DNA of 64,000 nt from Lichenostomus cassidix (GCA_008360975.2 CM039188.1:24579944-24643943); one strand, 5' to 3'; numbered from the stretch's first letter, positions 48,225 to 59,834 are shown. Notes: generated from the letters alone by a model not told the origin. A program made the numbers and translations.

Positions 48225-50035
48225 AAGTTTGGATTCAGACAGAAACAGTAAATGGAGAGGACTCCAGTCCTGTTTCCATGATGAGGATGCAGGTTTGTGT
48301 TAAGAACTGTGCAGGTTCCTAATGGTTCACATGAGGAATGTAATAGAGGTTGGAGACCAGATAAGTTAGATTTTCAGTCATACAAATCCCTAACTGTTCA
48401 CATTTCAGCCAGCTTTAAAAATCAGATTAAAAGTTTTAAACAGCCCTTGTTTTCCTTTTCAGACCTCATATCAGGTTTTGGATGTGTTAAAGCCACTTTT
48501 CGCCTTTTTTCTTTTCCATGCAACCACAATAGCTCTGCACCAGTTCAGCTGCCAGAGCATAAATACAGAGAAAGGGGCATAACCAGGCTCCTCAAATACT
48601 GAATTACTCTCTAGACCCTGTGCCATACCCAGGAGTCTCACCTGAGCACCTCACAGGGTCTGCAGCAGCACTAAATCTGCCAGTGTGTACACAAATGAAT
48701 TGATATCTTAAAGCTTGCTTTTGCTTCCTTTTGAAAATGTAAATTATTAAATAAAAGATAATCTGGACTGGAGAAGTCCTGAATTTCCCTTTATTATTAA
48801 TATTAATTCAAATTTGAAAAAGTTTTACGTAGTTATTCTTGATTTAACCCCTCTCTTCTCACTGCAAAAAACTGAAAAAAAAGACCATTAAAATGTTTAG
48901 AACATGAACTAGTACAAAACAGAAGCTGCTCAATTTTCTCAAGTCCATCTTGTAATAAACTATTCTCTAAAAACTCATTCTGAAAAGCAGTTTCAAGAAA
49001 TCTGTTCCTGCAACAGATACTGAGGATACATATTATTCTGAGGTATTTCCCTGTTTGGAAATGCCTGTTCTCTGTTAGATTGCTCAGGTTTGGTGGAGCA
49101 ATGGAAGAAAGCAAAGGAAAAACACAGAAAAATTAGAAGTGACATGCGGGAAGGTGTCAGTGGACAGCATTTCAGACTTTGCTTGACAGAGGTTTCATCT
49201 TGCCAAGCTGAGTTTAACATACTTACCCGGGTCCCCATGAGAGAGAAGAATGATCTCCAGAAAATAACTTCTCCCATCATCCTGAGAAAGGTGTTAACAA
49301 AACCAGAGGCCACATAAAATTGATCCTAACCTACCTCTTTACTTTCATCTCGAGTGGACTTTGTGATAGGAAAACTATGACTTAAAACCTTTGCTTTCTG
49401 TTTTGATAAAATTTTTACCATTTTTTCTTCAAGCAATCTTGCCAGAAGATGGCATGTGCCCTTTCCTTTGTCCTCATGCCTTCTGTCACATTTTTGCTGT
49501 TCTTGTGCATGCTGATGGCACATGATATACCTTGTCCTATCCAAAAAATGTAGAATTACATTTCTAGGCTTATCCAGTCCTGTGCAGTAGCTCTTATCTC
49601 TGTCTTCTCTCTTTTTCTACTCATTCCATAAAGTCCAGGGCAGAATTCTGTACAGGTAGACAATCCTTTAGCCTCACTGTAGCTCTGGCACCCCAATTTA
49701 TAACCTAATATGAACTGTTGCCCCCCTTCTGAATTGCCCCACAGCAGCTGCCTGCAGGGAACACTGATGCCTCCAAATTCATCCTTGAATACCAGGGATT
49801 AATTTAGGCACACAAAGCAAGTTCATAAGGAGTCCTCAGTGTTAGTGTATAAAAATACTACAGTAGATTTGCAGCTTTTGAGGCACAAGTTAAAAGAAGA
49901 AAGCACAGCAATTAATGGCCAGAAAGAGACTGCATGGGGGAAGAAATACGTGGTCACTTGTAAGCTGCAATCTGCTGAAACCCAGAGGCTTCTTTTAAGT
50001 TTGTCTTTTCTCTGATCTGTGTTTGTTTATTTCAG
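48225..50035. other. Non-coding unique sequence
   Basis: No gene or interspersed repeat recognised. Minus-strand frames at 48833-49313 (93 and 106 codons) overlap each other and are unrecognised. Confidence 0.5.
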
Positions 50036-50210
50036 CACAACATGTTTTTGTCCGGAAGATATTTTGTGCTTTGAATAAAGCATGGAGCTTTGCACAAAGA
50101 ACTCTCTATTTTAAACTGGTATCAACCCTTTATGAAGTTCATTGTGGAAACTGCACAAATAGAAATGTGAAGATTCCAGATTTTAAGGACAGGCTTTTCT
50201 CTCTGACTGG
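50036..50210 (+). other. Possible internal exon of unknown gene
   Basis: A long polypyrimidine stretch (about 50000-50033) with a plausible CTGAT branch point ends in TTTATTTCAG at 50035. A 175-base segment follows that stays open for 58 codons in one frame, then GG followed by GTAGGT, an acceptable splice donor at 50211. In that frame the next codon is TAG, so the open frame ends exactly at the donor. Both junctions would be phase 2. The peptide has a basic, aromatic N-terminal half, a CGNC-type cysteine pair and a PDFKDR segment. I do not recognise the family. No partner exon was found in the window. It may be a chance splice-like arrangement, a cryptic exon or a lncRNA exon. Confidence 0.22.
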
Positions 50211-50596
50211 GTAGGTCACAGTATCTATTTCTTTTTCTTGTAAAATTTGTATATTGCCAATAAAAGAATTTGAGGCCTCTTTCTAGCATATAGCAAAGAT
50301 AAGACAGTTTTTACAACCCTGGACTTAAAGCTACTTGTGACCTTGTTCTGTGAAATGTTGTTACTTTTAGGTAAAGAACTTGGTCTTAAATTAGAAGTAT
50401 TTTTCTTTGTATTGGTCCTCTCTTTTTTAATTTATTCTATTATAGTCAAACTGAATATTGCTACAGAAACTGAACCACACTGTTTGCAATGCTATAAATA
50501 ATAAGCTGTACTCTCTGTGCTGAAGAAACAAACAGGCCAAAGAGATAAGAGGACACAGAGGAAGAGTCAAGAAAAATCAGTCACTTTGTAATTGCA
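50211..50596. other. Non-coding unique sequence
   Basis: No supported feature beyond the putative donor at its left edge. Confidence 0.5.
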
Positions 50597-50705
50597 GGGA
50601 ACCTGAAGTTCAGAGCTTGCTCAAGGTCACTCAAGAGCTGAGGACGAAAGATGAGATTTAACCAGGCTTTCTGAATCTGAGGCCAGCCTTGCAATCATTG
50701 AAATA
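50597..50705 (-). mobile_element. MIR-like SINE fragment, antisense
   Basis: Read on the plus strand, GGAACCTGAAGTTCAGAG, TTGCTCAAGGTCACTCAAG, AGATGAGATTTAACCAGGC and TTTCTGAATCTGAGGCCAGC correspond in order to the reverse complement of MIR (GAAACTGAGGCTCAGAG, TTGCCCAAGGTCACACAG, GGGATTCGAACCCAGG, CTGACTCCAGAGCC). About 105 bases are recognisable. It is old and diverged, without function that I can see. Confidence 0.65.
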
Positions 50706-52829
50706 TCTCTTCATCCAGAAGTTTGCAGTCACTTGACATTTGTGTTAATGCCTGACACTTGACTTCAGCGTTTCAGCTTTGATAAGGCCACACAGGCTTA
50801 AGAAGAAAAGCGTTAAAGAAAAAGGAAAAAAAAGGAGGGGACTGTTTGTTGTGCAGGCTCCTCTGTAGTGTGTGAAGAGAGCTCACTCTCTTTCAATGGA
50901 TTTGTATGAGAAACAATCAGAGTAAAATGTTGGAGAGGTTCAACAGATGAATATGATCAGTGGTTGCTTGTATTGCCAGTTGAGACAAAGGAGGCATCTT
51001 TTCCTTTTAGCATGAATAGCTTAGGGTAATACCTGTGAAGACAAGTCAGGGGTATTTTCTATACTTTTTCACATGTTTTTTTAATGTCTTTATGCCTTTT
51101 CATGACCTTAAAGGCTTTTTTGTGTCCTGCCCAGTCCTTCGGGGGGGAAAAGGAGTTGGGGTGAAAAGCAGGAACAGGTCTGAGCCTACAAGACGCAGCT
51201 TGTGCAAGGTGTCACTGCAGGGTAAAGTGACTGGCAGAGGCCACCTTGTGGAAGCCAATAACACAACTGCACCTTTCTGCAAACCAGGGGGATTTTTCTA
51301 GTTTTGTGATTGATTATTAGCTATTATTCACTAGGCAGGGGGAAAAAAAAAAAACAACTTCTTTTTGAGACTTCTGTCAGCACAGTTTCATGAGCTGACA
51401 TACAGAGTGCTTAAATTGTAGCATTTAACCTAATGGAGGCAAAGAGCTCTGCAATTTCAATATTTTCAAGAATGTCTCCTCTTTTCCTTCCCTTTTTCTT
51501 GTACCCAACTGCCAATTCCCTAATTACTACTGTGAATCTGTTTATTTCTAATAGATTTTAAAGAGGCAGCTTGTCATAATATCAGCAATGACTCTCCAGG
51601 TTTCTAATTTGTTACTTGTTTTTCTAACAGTGCATGCCTCTATGTCTGCTCTTTCCAAATGCTCTCATAGCTGTTAATTTTCTGTTGGATTATATTCAGA
51701 AAATTATTTTTTTAAAACTATATACTTTAAGTCACTTCCCAGTTTGTATAGAAAGAAGAAAAAAAAAATGTTTGGACAAGAAGCTATAAGCATAGAATAG
51801 CTGCTGTGTACCAAAAATGACATTAAAAAGGTTCTATGAACAAAAAGCTCCTCCCAAGGTAGACAGGTATCCAGCCAGGGGCAAAGCCACAGCATTGAGA
51901 CAGGATAATGAACACACTAAAAATTTGGGTACAAGGGCTCCCATGTGCTTCAGGGTGGGGATATTTCTTGTACCTCATATTTTCCTGTGGAATTTTGCTT
52001 GTGTTATCATTCCAACACGTCAGGTGTGTGAGTGTGACTGGTGGCCAGGGTTTGCCTTGAACAGAGCAAAGCCAGAGAAGGCAAATGGGACATTTACAGA
52101 TGGGATAAAGAATGATTTGCTGTTTTTTGGGGGTTTTTTTCTCCCCTTTGTTAAAGTAGTAATGTAAAGCACCCATGATCATACAATGGGATTAGTGCCA
52201 GCCTGGTTTCAGAACCTAAAGAAATAGAAACATGCACAAAACATTAATATGACTGGTATATATTTTTCTGCCTGAAAGGCTAAAAAGAGAAGTCTTGTTA
52301 AAAAATGCAAAAACACTTCTGTGCAACACAACTAAATTATTTTGTTTAAAAATATTTGAAGTAATCATATAGAATGGGAGAGAGGAATCTGTTTTTGACT
52401 GGAGAGGAAACATGTCAAATGAACTGTAAATACGCTTGTTGAGTTTTCCATTTGGGGAGGCAGAGACAAGTTGTTTTTAAATTACCTAAATGAGGGTTGA
52501 GTAGTTATATGACGTCTAATAAATTAAAGGTGTGACAACTTGTCTCCTGAATGATTCCATACAGTCACCCCTGCTGGGATACTTGGGGGAAAAAATATGA
52601 GATCGAGTCTTTCTCCTGCCTGGCATAGCAGCAATGTGTTACAGCAGAATGCAGAAAAACAGATCAGTACTGTGGTGGAGCCTCCAAAAATGAAGAGAAA
52701 TCAAACCAAAGATGGGCTCAGTCAAGGAATCTGATGGGTAATGGCAAATGATGCCTCATCACTGTGCAGAGAGGAGCAGGAGTTGTTTGTCTGAACACAA
52801 CCTGTGTTAGCAGAGCCTGTAAATCAGTG
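50706..52829. other. Non-coding unique sequence
   Basis: No gene is supported. A12 lies at 51343-51354. At 51817-52182 frames of 116 codons (plus) and 119 codons (minus) are open at once across the same 350 bases, but neither has a recognised domain. Confidence 0.5.
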
Positions 52830-53060
52830 TGCTCTCAATGAGAGGAGTGGCGGCTGAGCTCGTGTTAATGTCAGATTTATGTTAACATGCACTAAGGAAA
52901 TCAATACAAGGTAGCACTGTTTGCATAGGGCAAACAGATTCCTGGCATGCTTGCTGCTTTTGATTAGCCAAAAATGGTGTGCGCAGGGCTGCGAGTCTGC
53001 ACTGCATTGTACAAACCAGAGGGCACTTCTGTGAAGGGGAAATAACACATTTCAAGAAAG
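52830..53060. promoter_or_regulatory. Candidate regulatory block with forkhead-type inverted repeat
   Basis: CTGTTTGC (52917-52924) and GCAAACAG (52930-52937) form a perfect inverted repeat around a 5-base centre. Each arm contains GCAAACA, which fits the forkhead RYMAAYA preference. Upstream lies ATGTTAACAT with an HNF1-like GTTAAC; downstream are TGATTAGCC and a CpG-bearing GTGTGCGCAGG segment. CpGs are also retained in GTGGCGGC and CTCGTG. There is no repeat signature. That this is an enhancer is inference. Confidence 0.33.
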
Positions 53061-53599
53061 CATCAGAGAGAGCTTAGAGCCAATTTCCCTGTTGCTTGGC
53101 ACGGGGGCAGGGGCTGCCCTTTACAGCAGCATTTCTTTGGTCTGAATCTTATTTGCTTACATATCGACTTGTTCTTGGGGCAATCTCTTTAACTCTGCCA
53201 GGAAAGCATAAACTGAATTGTTTGTGCGATGAAGAGAGCATGTGGGAAATCTCAGACATAACCAAAATAAAGGACTTAGAAGAACCTCTTCTAAAGGAAA
53301 AAGATGCTGAAAATGTTCCATCCTTCACCAGGCAGTTACATCTGAAAGGCTGTATGCAAATCCAATCAGAAATAGTATTTAATCCCAACTTTTTAAGTGC
53401 TTGTTGAAATCCTAATCTGCTCTCTCATCAGTGGCCGACATTTTTATGAGCTGCAAGCTACATTTTCAAATAAAAGTTGGGAGAACGTGCTTCTCTGCAG
53501 CTTTGATTTTTCCCTCCCATATTGTGGTACTACCTGTTTTATACCTTTAATATCCAGTTGTTGGTTTAGTGCAACTTCTTCCTAGGAGGGCTGTTAGTG
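53061..53599. other. Non-coding sequence; unassigned open frame
   Basis: A 103-codon plus-strand frame spans 53096-53407. Its central part is acidic and lysine-rich and superficially protein-like (DLEEPLLKEKD), but there is no domain, no convincing splice site pair and no start context. I leave it uncalled. Confidence 0.4.
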
Positions 53600-53755
53600 A
53601 GCCTGGTCTCTCACCTCTTAATGAACCGTGGATTGTTTACAGCTAATGAAGCTCACAGTAGCCCGCTTTAATTTGAGGCTAATTTTCCTGGGCCCGACCT
53701 ATAAACCATAAAGAGCGTAAGTGGGACCTGACTGAAGGCCTGAGGTTGTTCAGTG
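53600..53755. promoter_or_regulatory. Candidate regulatory block with forkhead and posterior-homeobox-like sites
   Basis: TTGTTTAC at 53633-53640 is an exact forkhead consensus. It is followed by AGCTAATGA, TTTAATTTG and GGCTAATTTTCC (homeodomain-type cores) and ACCATAAAG, which resembles CDX/posterior HOX preferences. CpGs are retained in AACCGTG, CCCGCTT, CCCGACC and GAGCGTAAG, unusual for this window. The block is neither open nor repetitive. Enhancer function and conservation are inference. Confidence 0.35.
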
Positions 53756-55046
53756 CTCAATTCCCTCTTCTGCTCTCATGCTGCTAGAAGTTATTTCTTT
53801 CAATAATGCACCAAGGATGTGACATTCCCAGCAGGATGGGGCTGTGGGGAAGCAGGGAGCTTTTGCCAGCTTTTAGCAGCTGCTGCTGCTGTACCAGGTG
53901 TGATGGACTGAGGCTTTGGGTTCTGAACAGTGCCTTTGCACCCCAGAGCAGGACATGCCAAGCTTCATGGACTGATTCTCATGTTTCAAGAGCACAAGCC
54001 ACCTTTTTCACATCCCTGGGTCTGGAGATGCTTCCAGTCTGGCAGCCGGTGGTCTGCATCTGATCCTTTTGACCTGTTTGGGACCAGTTTCCTTAAAGCA
54101 AAAGCTTTCTCAGTGGGAAAGACACAGAACCACTTCACTGAAGAGCATATTTTTTTCTATTCCTCTCCCACCTTGACTGAGCAGGTTAGTTTTGTACAGA
54201 GAACTGTTAGGATGTGTTTCTTTTTAAAAGGATCCATCTTCCAGATCTCAAATGTGCACAATGGCTTTTTGTGATGGTAAACTTCTACCGAGATTTCTAT
54301 TTAGGTAAGAAAAGTGGGGGAAAAAAAAACGTAGCTATTTGCCACAACTTCAGTCCAGACACAGCAGCATCTGTATCATTTAATTCTAGACTGCATGATA
54401 CTTGGTTTCCGCACCACAGGATGGAAGACTGATTTTCTCCCTGCTTCTCCCCAACCCATCAGTATTAATAATCCAAATAATAAATCTAAGAAGGCCTCCT
54501 CAACTCCCTCCCTTACAAGAATAGCCTCTGTGTGTTGTGTTTTGGTTGATATAATATTTCTGCTTTGTTTAATTCAGATGCATTTATTTTTCCTTCCATC
54601 ATTCAGTTTACTGCATTGAGTTAGTGGTTCTGGGGGGATTTGGTTGATTAATGACTAATTTCCATTCTATGCATGCTCAAGAGGAACTTACTTTCACAGT
54701 ACTTCCCTCCAAAATAATATAATCTTGAGAGAGGGGGAGCAAAACTTTCACATGGAAACAAAAACCCAGTAGAACGGCAATGGAAAAAATGGGCTGAATT
54801 AAAAACATTTTCATTTCAGCAGTTTCCTGAGTGTGAGAGAATGGCTCCTGTATTCATGTATTCCTGTTTGACTGCCCCAGCAGCTGAAGATGTTACTGTC
54901 ACCTACCGATTGGTGTCATGACCCACTTGGAGGTTAAACCTCTACTGGTTTAGCTGACTGTCTGAATTCTTTCCAGCTTATTTCAGTTCCCCTCTTAGAG
55001 AGAGAGAAAAGGATGGGTAAACACAGAGTCATGATCTTTACTCCCC
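53756..55046. other. Non-coding unique sequence
   Basis: No gene or repeat family recognised. Plus-strand frames at 53806-54619 overlap in different frames without splice logic. An AG-rich run lies near 54996-55010. Confidence 0.5.
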
Positions 55047-55140
55047 TGAGAGGGAACTGAAGCAGGAGCAGAAAGTGTGTTGCTCTAGGTTTTGCTACAG
55101 ATTGGTGGCAGAGTCAAGAATTGGTCACAAATTCAGTTCT
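55047..55140 (-). mobile_element. MIR-like SINE fragment, antisense
   Basis: GAGGGAACTGAAGCAGGAGC, TTGCTCTAGGT, GCTACAG and GTGGCAGAGTCAAGAATTGG follow in order the reverse complement of the MIR 5' and core part (GAAACTGAGGCACAGAG, TTGCCCAAGGT, CACAGCTAG, GTGGCAGAGCCGGGATT). The GTGGCAGAGTC block is the clearest. It is an old, inactive copy. Confidence 0.55.
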
Positions 55141-55452
55141 GGGACATGCAACCCACTCCTGGTCTGAGTTTCTCCAAAATAACCCATAAATACTCCCTCA
55201 ATTACGAAATGTATCCTCTGGGACATCAAACACCAAGCAATGAGCAGTCAGCTCCCAGTGATGATGGAAGATCTCCAAAACTCTGTCCAATGCCTGGAAG
55301 TCTGTGACAGTGCCTCTGTCAGTGCAGGGAGGAAGATGGGGTCTTTCTAAATGAAGTGAACCTGGAAGTTTATGGAAAAATTCAGTAAGGTCCTGGTAAG
55401 CCTTTCTCTGCAGGAAAATCACATTTTTTTGCTTGCAATGATCTGAATTCCA
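55141..55452. other. Non-coding unique sequence
   Basis: No supported feature. Confidence 0.5.
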
Positions 55453-55471
55453 TTTTTTTTTTTTTTTTTTT
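55453..55471. repeat. Poly-T tract (19 T)
   Basis: A pure T run. The sequence on its 3' side has no reversed polyadenylation signal and no gene similarity, so a retrocopy is not supported. Confidence 0.9.
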
Positions 55472-56732
55472 GCACATCACAACAGCCATAGTAATCTATC
55501 TGGCAAAGGGCACCAACAAACTCACATCTGGTTACTTCCTCATATTCCCTCTGAGAATGTAATAATCTTTTAATAGGTATTGCAATGCAATCACAGATTA
55601 TTCTTTTTTTTCCTTGTTGGAGATGAACCAGAGGCAGAGTTCCATAGCTAAATTAATTAGAAAGAAAACTACAGGTGCTCTTGCAATGCTGCTTGCAGGA
55701 AGGCAGATTTCCTGATAAATCAGTTTGTCTGACACACTGTTAATGAGAAATTAAGAACTGTGTTGTAGTCTGTTCCTGAGTTTGACTGACTTAATTTTTT
55801 TTCTTTTCTCTTTGATTGTAAAGCAGGGGGAGGAGGGAGAAGGTATAGTAATTCCTAGTGCAAGTTAAATTTTTTTCTCAATGTGCACATTTATATATGA
55901 GTCTAGACACACACTGTTAATATCCTGATAAGGCTTTCATTTTCCAACTGCCACAGTGCACAAAAATTGTTCTCTGATTACTAGAAACTAAAGCATCATG
56001 TCAAAATACTCTGAAGTAAACCTGTGGAGTAAGATATTAGAAATGAGTATGTGGCATCTTACCAAAATTAGAAGACATAACAGCTATAATATAAGGTCAA
56101 ATCCCAAGCAGAGCATTCCTGTTTTGATTCTCCTGTCTTACACTTCAACTCTGTCTGTAAGTTGTTTTGTAAATGAAGTTTTGGCCAAATGTGTTGGATG
56201 GACTGAGTTATGAGCGTTGGGGTTCTGATCATGCAAAGCATAAAAAGCCTTGTAAAAGCTGAGCAGTCTCTGGTGTCAGGGTGATGAGAAGTGACAATCT
56301 TCAAATGCTGTATCTCTGGCTATGAATGCAAAATACATGTTTTGGCAATACAGTGGTTCTGTTGTGCTGTTATTGGCCCACATCAAGTGAAAAACACGGT
56401 CAGTCTCCAAAACAGTAAGTCGTGCACTCCCCTCGCCTGCTTTCCTGGGAAGTTACCATCCATACTAGGATGGGAAAAGGAGAAACAGGATCCCTCAGCT
56501 GTTACAGCTCATACTCACAGCTCAAACATGACTTCCCAGGCATTAGACATGAGACGCCAGACTGAAATGTAACAATGGAACCATCAGCACCAATCTCCTT
56601 GAGTGAACCTCCATGCATGCAATGAAGATTGCAATGCAGCTGGATCTGATAAAGTATTAAACTTTAGTAGCAAAGATATTTAGACCCTCTCTCCATCAGT
56701 GTCAGCAAGCACTTTTGCTATGGTTTTCTTTG
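55472..56732. other. Non-coding unique sequence
   Basis: No gene, transposon or RNA gene recognised. Confidence 0.5.
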
Positions 56733-56912
56733 TGGTTTCAGTTTTTCTGAATTGGTGGGTTTTGGTGGGCTTTTTGTTTGTTGTTATTTTTTGTTTTTTT
56801 TTAGTTTTCTGTTTTTTTGCTTTTTTGTTGTTTGTTTTTTTGCTTGGTTTGGTTGTTTTACTTTTGTTTTTTTGGGGGCGTTGTGTTGATTGATTTTTTT
56901 TTTAATTTTTTT
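56733..56912 (+). repeat. G/T-rich strand-asymmetric low-complexity tract
   Basis: About 180 bases almost devoid of A and poor in C on the plus strand, made of T-runs broken by single G or GG. It is not a regular microsatellite. It generates a hydrophobic Phe/Val/Leu-rich open frame (56699-56893) that is a composition artefact. Confidence 0.85.
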
Positions 56913-59834
56913 TCTACTACTCGGGGCAGTAGATAGGTCATGCTAGCCTTAGTTGTCTAGAATCTCTCTCAGTAGAAGATAAGCTTCATGCTGGGCTAAC
57001 TCTTGATACTAACATGTCACAATTTTATAATAGTGTCTGAAACTTGTAAGCTATGCATGGGCAGACTGGTCTCACAAGATCATGTTTCTTTTACAGATAA
57101 TTACTTTTCCTCAGATTTCACAGAGGCAGTGCATATGCAAACACACACACGCACACATATTCTATTTTTAAAAAATTCTGTTTGTTTTTTCATTAGGATG
57201 CAGGTAGATTATCTGCAGGTCTCTAGTGATACATTCTAGATTTATGTTAAAAGTCTGTTGATCTCATGTTTTACTAGATGAATTGCTTCCTATCTATCCC
57301 CCTTTTCTTGGTATGTCTCTCAGAATAGATACTTGTGCTTTACACAGAGTAGAACTGAAATATTTTTTTAGGCAATAGCTGTTAAAGTTGTGGTTCTTAA
57401 CACCCCAGGGTAGGTCAGTAGTTAAAGGCGTGTTCATGTTTTGCTAATGTAGATTAGAAGAGCTCTGCTGAAGCCAGAAGAAAGGAAGTTGTTTTTATTA
57501 CACAAAAATGTGGTCAATATACTTGAGGATGGTGCAGGTATTTTTACAAAAGTTAAAAAAATGGATTCTTTTTCTGGTGACTATTTCTGTTGGTCACACC
57601 TCACATGAAGTTAATATTATTTTCATTGTAAACTAAACCATACTGTGTTACCACTTAGATCTACATGAAGATGGGTTCATGGGAATGAAAAGATTATGCA
57701 TATTAAGCATCCTTTTGTTTCTATTTTTGAGGTAAAAGTTAGGAGCTGAATTTCTAGACGAATAGAGTAATATGTAAATAAGTGTATAACCACAGCCTGT
57801 CAACACAAAGAAACTGATCTGTCAACACCAGTTGGACCACCCTAGAAACTGTGTTCTTTGCTTCATGATTGATAATATGAATCCAAGACAATCTGCCTGA
57901 TCTTTACTAGTCAGTTATGAGGAGAAATGTATATAGATAAGTGTGATTCTACATTTGCATCAATTGCAAACAAGTTGCTTTTGCTTGTTTATGGCTGCTG
58001 GTTTGTATGGAACTAAGGAGGCTAAGTCACTCTGTCCTTGGAGACTTGAGAGAGGCTGCAAGGTCTTTGCTCCATAAAAAGTGCCAAAAACAATGAAACA
58101 GAAAATAAATGTTGCAAAATCATTCCAGGATGATATTTTAATCTGAGAGGATGTGTTAATGAAAGGGCTATGAACAAGTCTGGATCAACCCCTCTCACCA
58201 CTGGATATATGAGTTGCTAAGATCAGGATCACCTTGGCAGTTGAAAACTCCACTGACATCAGTGGTATCAGGTAAAACCAAATAATTCCATGTATTACAA
58301 TAAACTACCCTAGCCTTGTTCTCAAGGGCTGCTTGGAGAAGGCATTCCCTAGGGCTGGAACAAGGTCTTACCAGTCCTCGTATCCCCAGCTAAATACCCT
58401 TTGGCTCTTGAGACTTATACAGTGACTGTTCACCACATTGTCTTGCTCCCAGTGCTTGTGAACATTTAGTGTTTTGCAAGAAAAGCTGCTTCCATTTCCA
58501 CCATGGGCCAGGTTAGGTGTTGAACTCTTTTTATCTTTTCTCACTTTTATCAGCTGGCATACATCCTCCTTCACCAATGAATAACTGTGTACAATAGCAA
58601 GGCACTGCTTACAATAATTTACTTGTAAGCCTTTGAAAATGGTGTATGGTCATGAATAGCACAACGTTATACAAAGCAAAACACCAGAGAAAAACAAATT
58701 CTTATCAAAGAAAAGGCAAAGCAAAGAAAATCAGAATGTGTGTTAAAGATAAATCTTCCTGTCACAACCTTAAAAAGATCCAGCTGGGATCCTGCTATTT
58801 AGAATAGCCCTTGGAAATTATTTTCAAAGGTTAGCTGCATGTGAAAAAGGAACAAAATAAAGTTTGACCACCCAGGGATTTGCAAACGTGTGTGGGAGCC
58901 ACCAGAAGGCCCTGTACAGATGACTTGAAGAGATGAAGAAACAGTTCAGCTTTCCAACCAAGCAAGAGGGAGTGAATGTTCTGTGAAAATTTGAATATCA
59001 AAGGAGGCCATTAAAACCATACCCTGACTTCACAGAGAGTAAATTTAATGAACATATACCAGAAAAAAATAAATTGCAGGACTGGGATACTTGGTGAGAT
59101 CACACCATTTTGATGTCTGTTATTCTCCAAAGACTTTCTGTGCAGGTCAAGAAGCAAACTCTGATCTAAACCTTGTCATGCGACTAGTAGGGCAAGACAA
59201 AAAAGCTTAGGTTCAGAAAGGACTTGGATTAATGTGTAACATTTGAGAATGCACCTGGAGCCAGCTGCTACTAGAAAAACAATAGACACTTGGCATGTAG
59301 TAATCCTTCCAGCAGGTTTAATGAAGCTTTGTCTCACAGATAGTCCCCTCTGGCTTATAATTCCTTATTACTTATTGCTGATGAAAGAGCACTACCAAAA
59401 AGCTGTGTTGAATTCTGGGCTTGGCTTTTGATGCATCTTTGCAGGTGGACAAAGATACAGAGAAATCATATACAGCTGTCATATGGAGAGGCACCTTGAG
59501 GGGAACAGTTCCACTGTGGTGGAGGGGAAATGACATTCCCATCAGTTTTGTACCTCGTAGCCCTATGCACCAACAACTTTCATTTACTTCCAGTAAATTA
59601 AATGCAAAAGCATGAGGGAAAAAACCCAGCAAAAGCCTCATTCATTTCAACTTCTTTCATTTCCCCTTTCTGGAACTCATTTCAAAGTATCAGGGCTATT
59701 TTCAATCTCCTGAAGCTTCACTTTGTAAAAGACTAAAGCAATGAAACCCAGTGCTCATGCCCACCCTGTGTAAGGTTTCTTACTGTCAGAAACAAGAAAA
59801 ATATTTTATTTATTTTTTTATTAATGTCAAAATT
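56913..59834. other. Non-coding unique sequence
   Basis: About 2.9 kb without a recognised gene or transposon. A short CA microsatellite with one G interruption lies at about 57140-57158. Confidence 0.5.

Noticed and set aside
55453..55471. Poly-T as the tail of a reversed retrocopy
   Set aside because: No reversed polyadenylation signal, no gene-like body and no flanking direct repeat noticed.
56699..56893. Hydrophobic open frame looking like a membrane protein
   Set aside because: It is the translation of a T/G low-complexity tract. T-rich codons give Phe, Leu and Val automatically.
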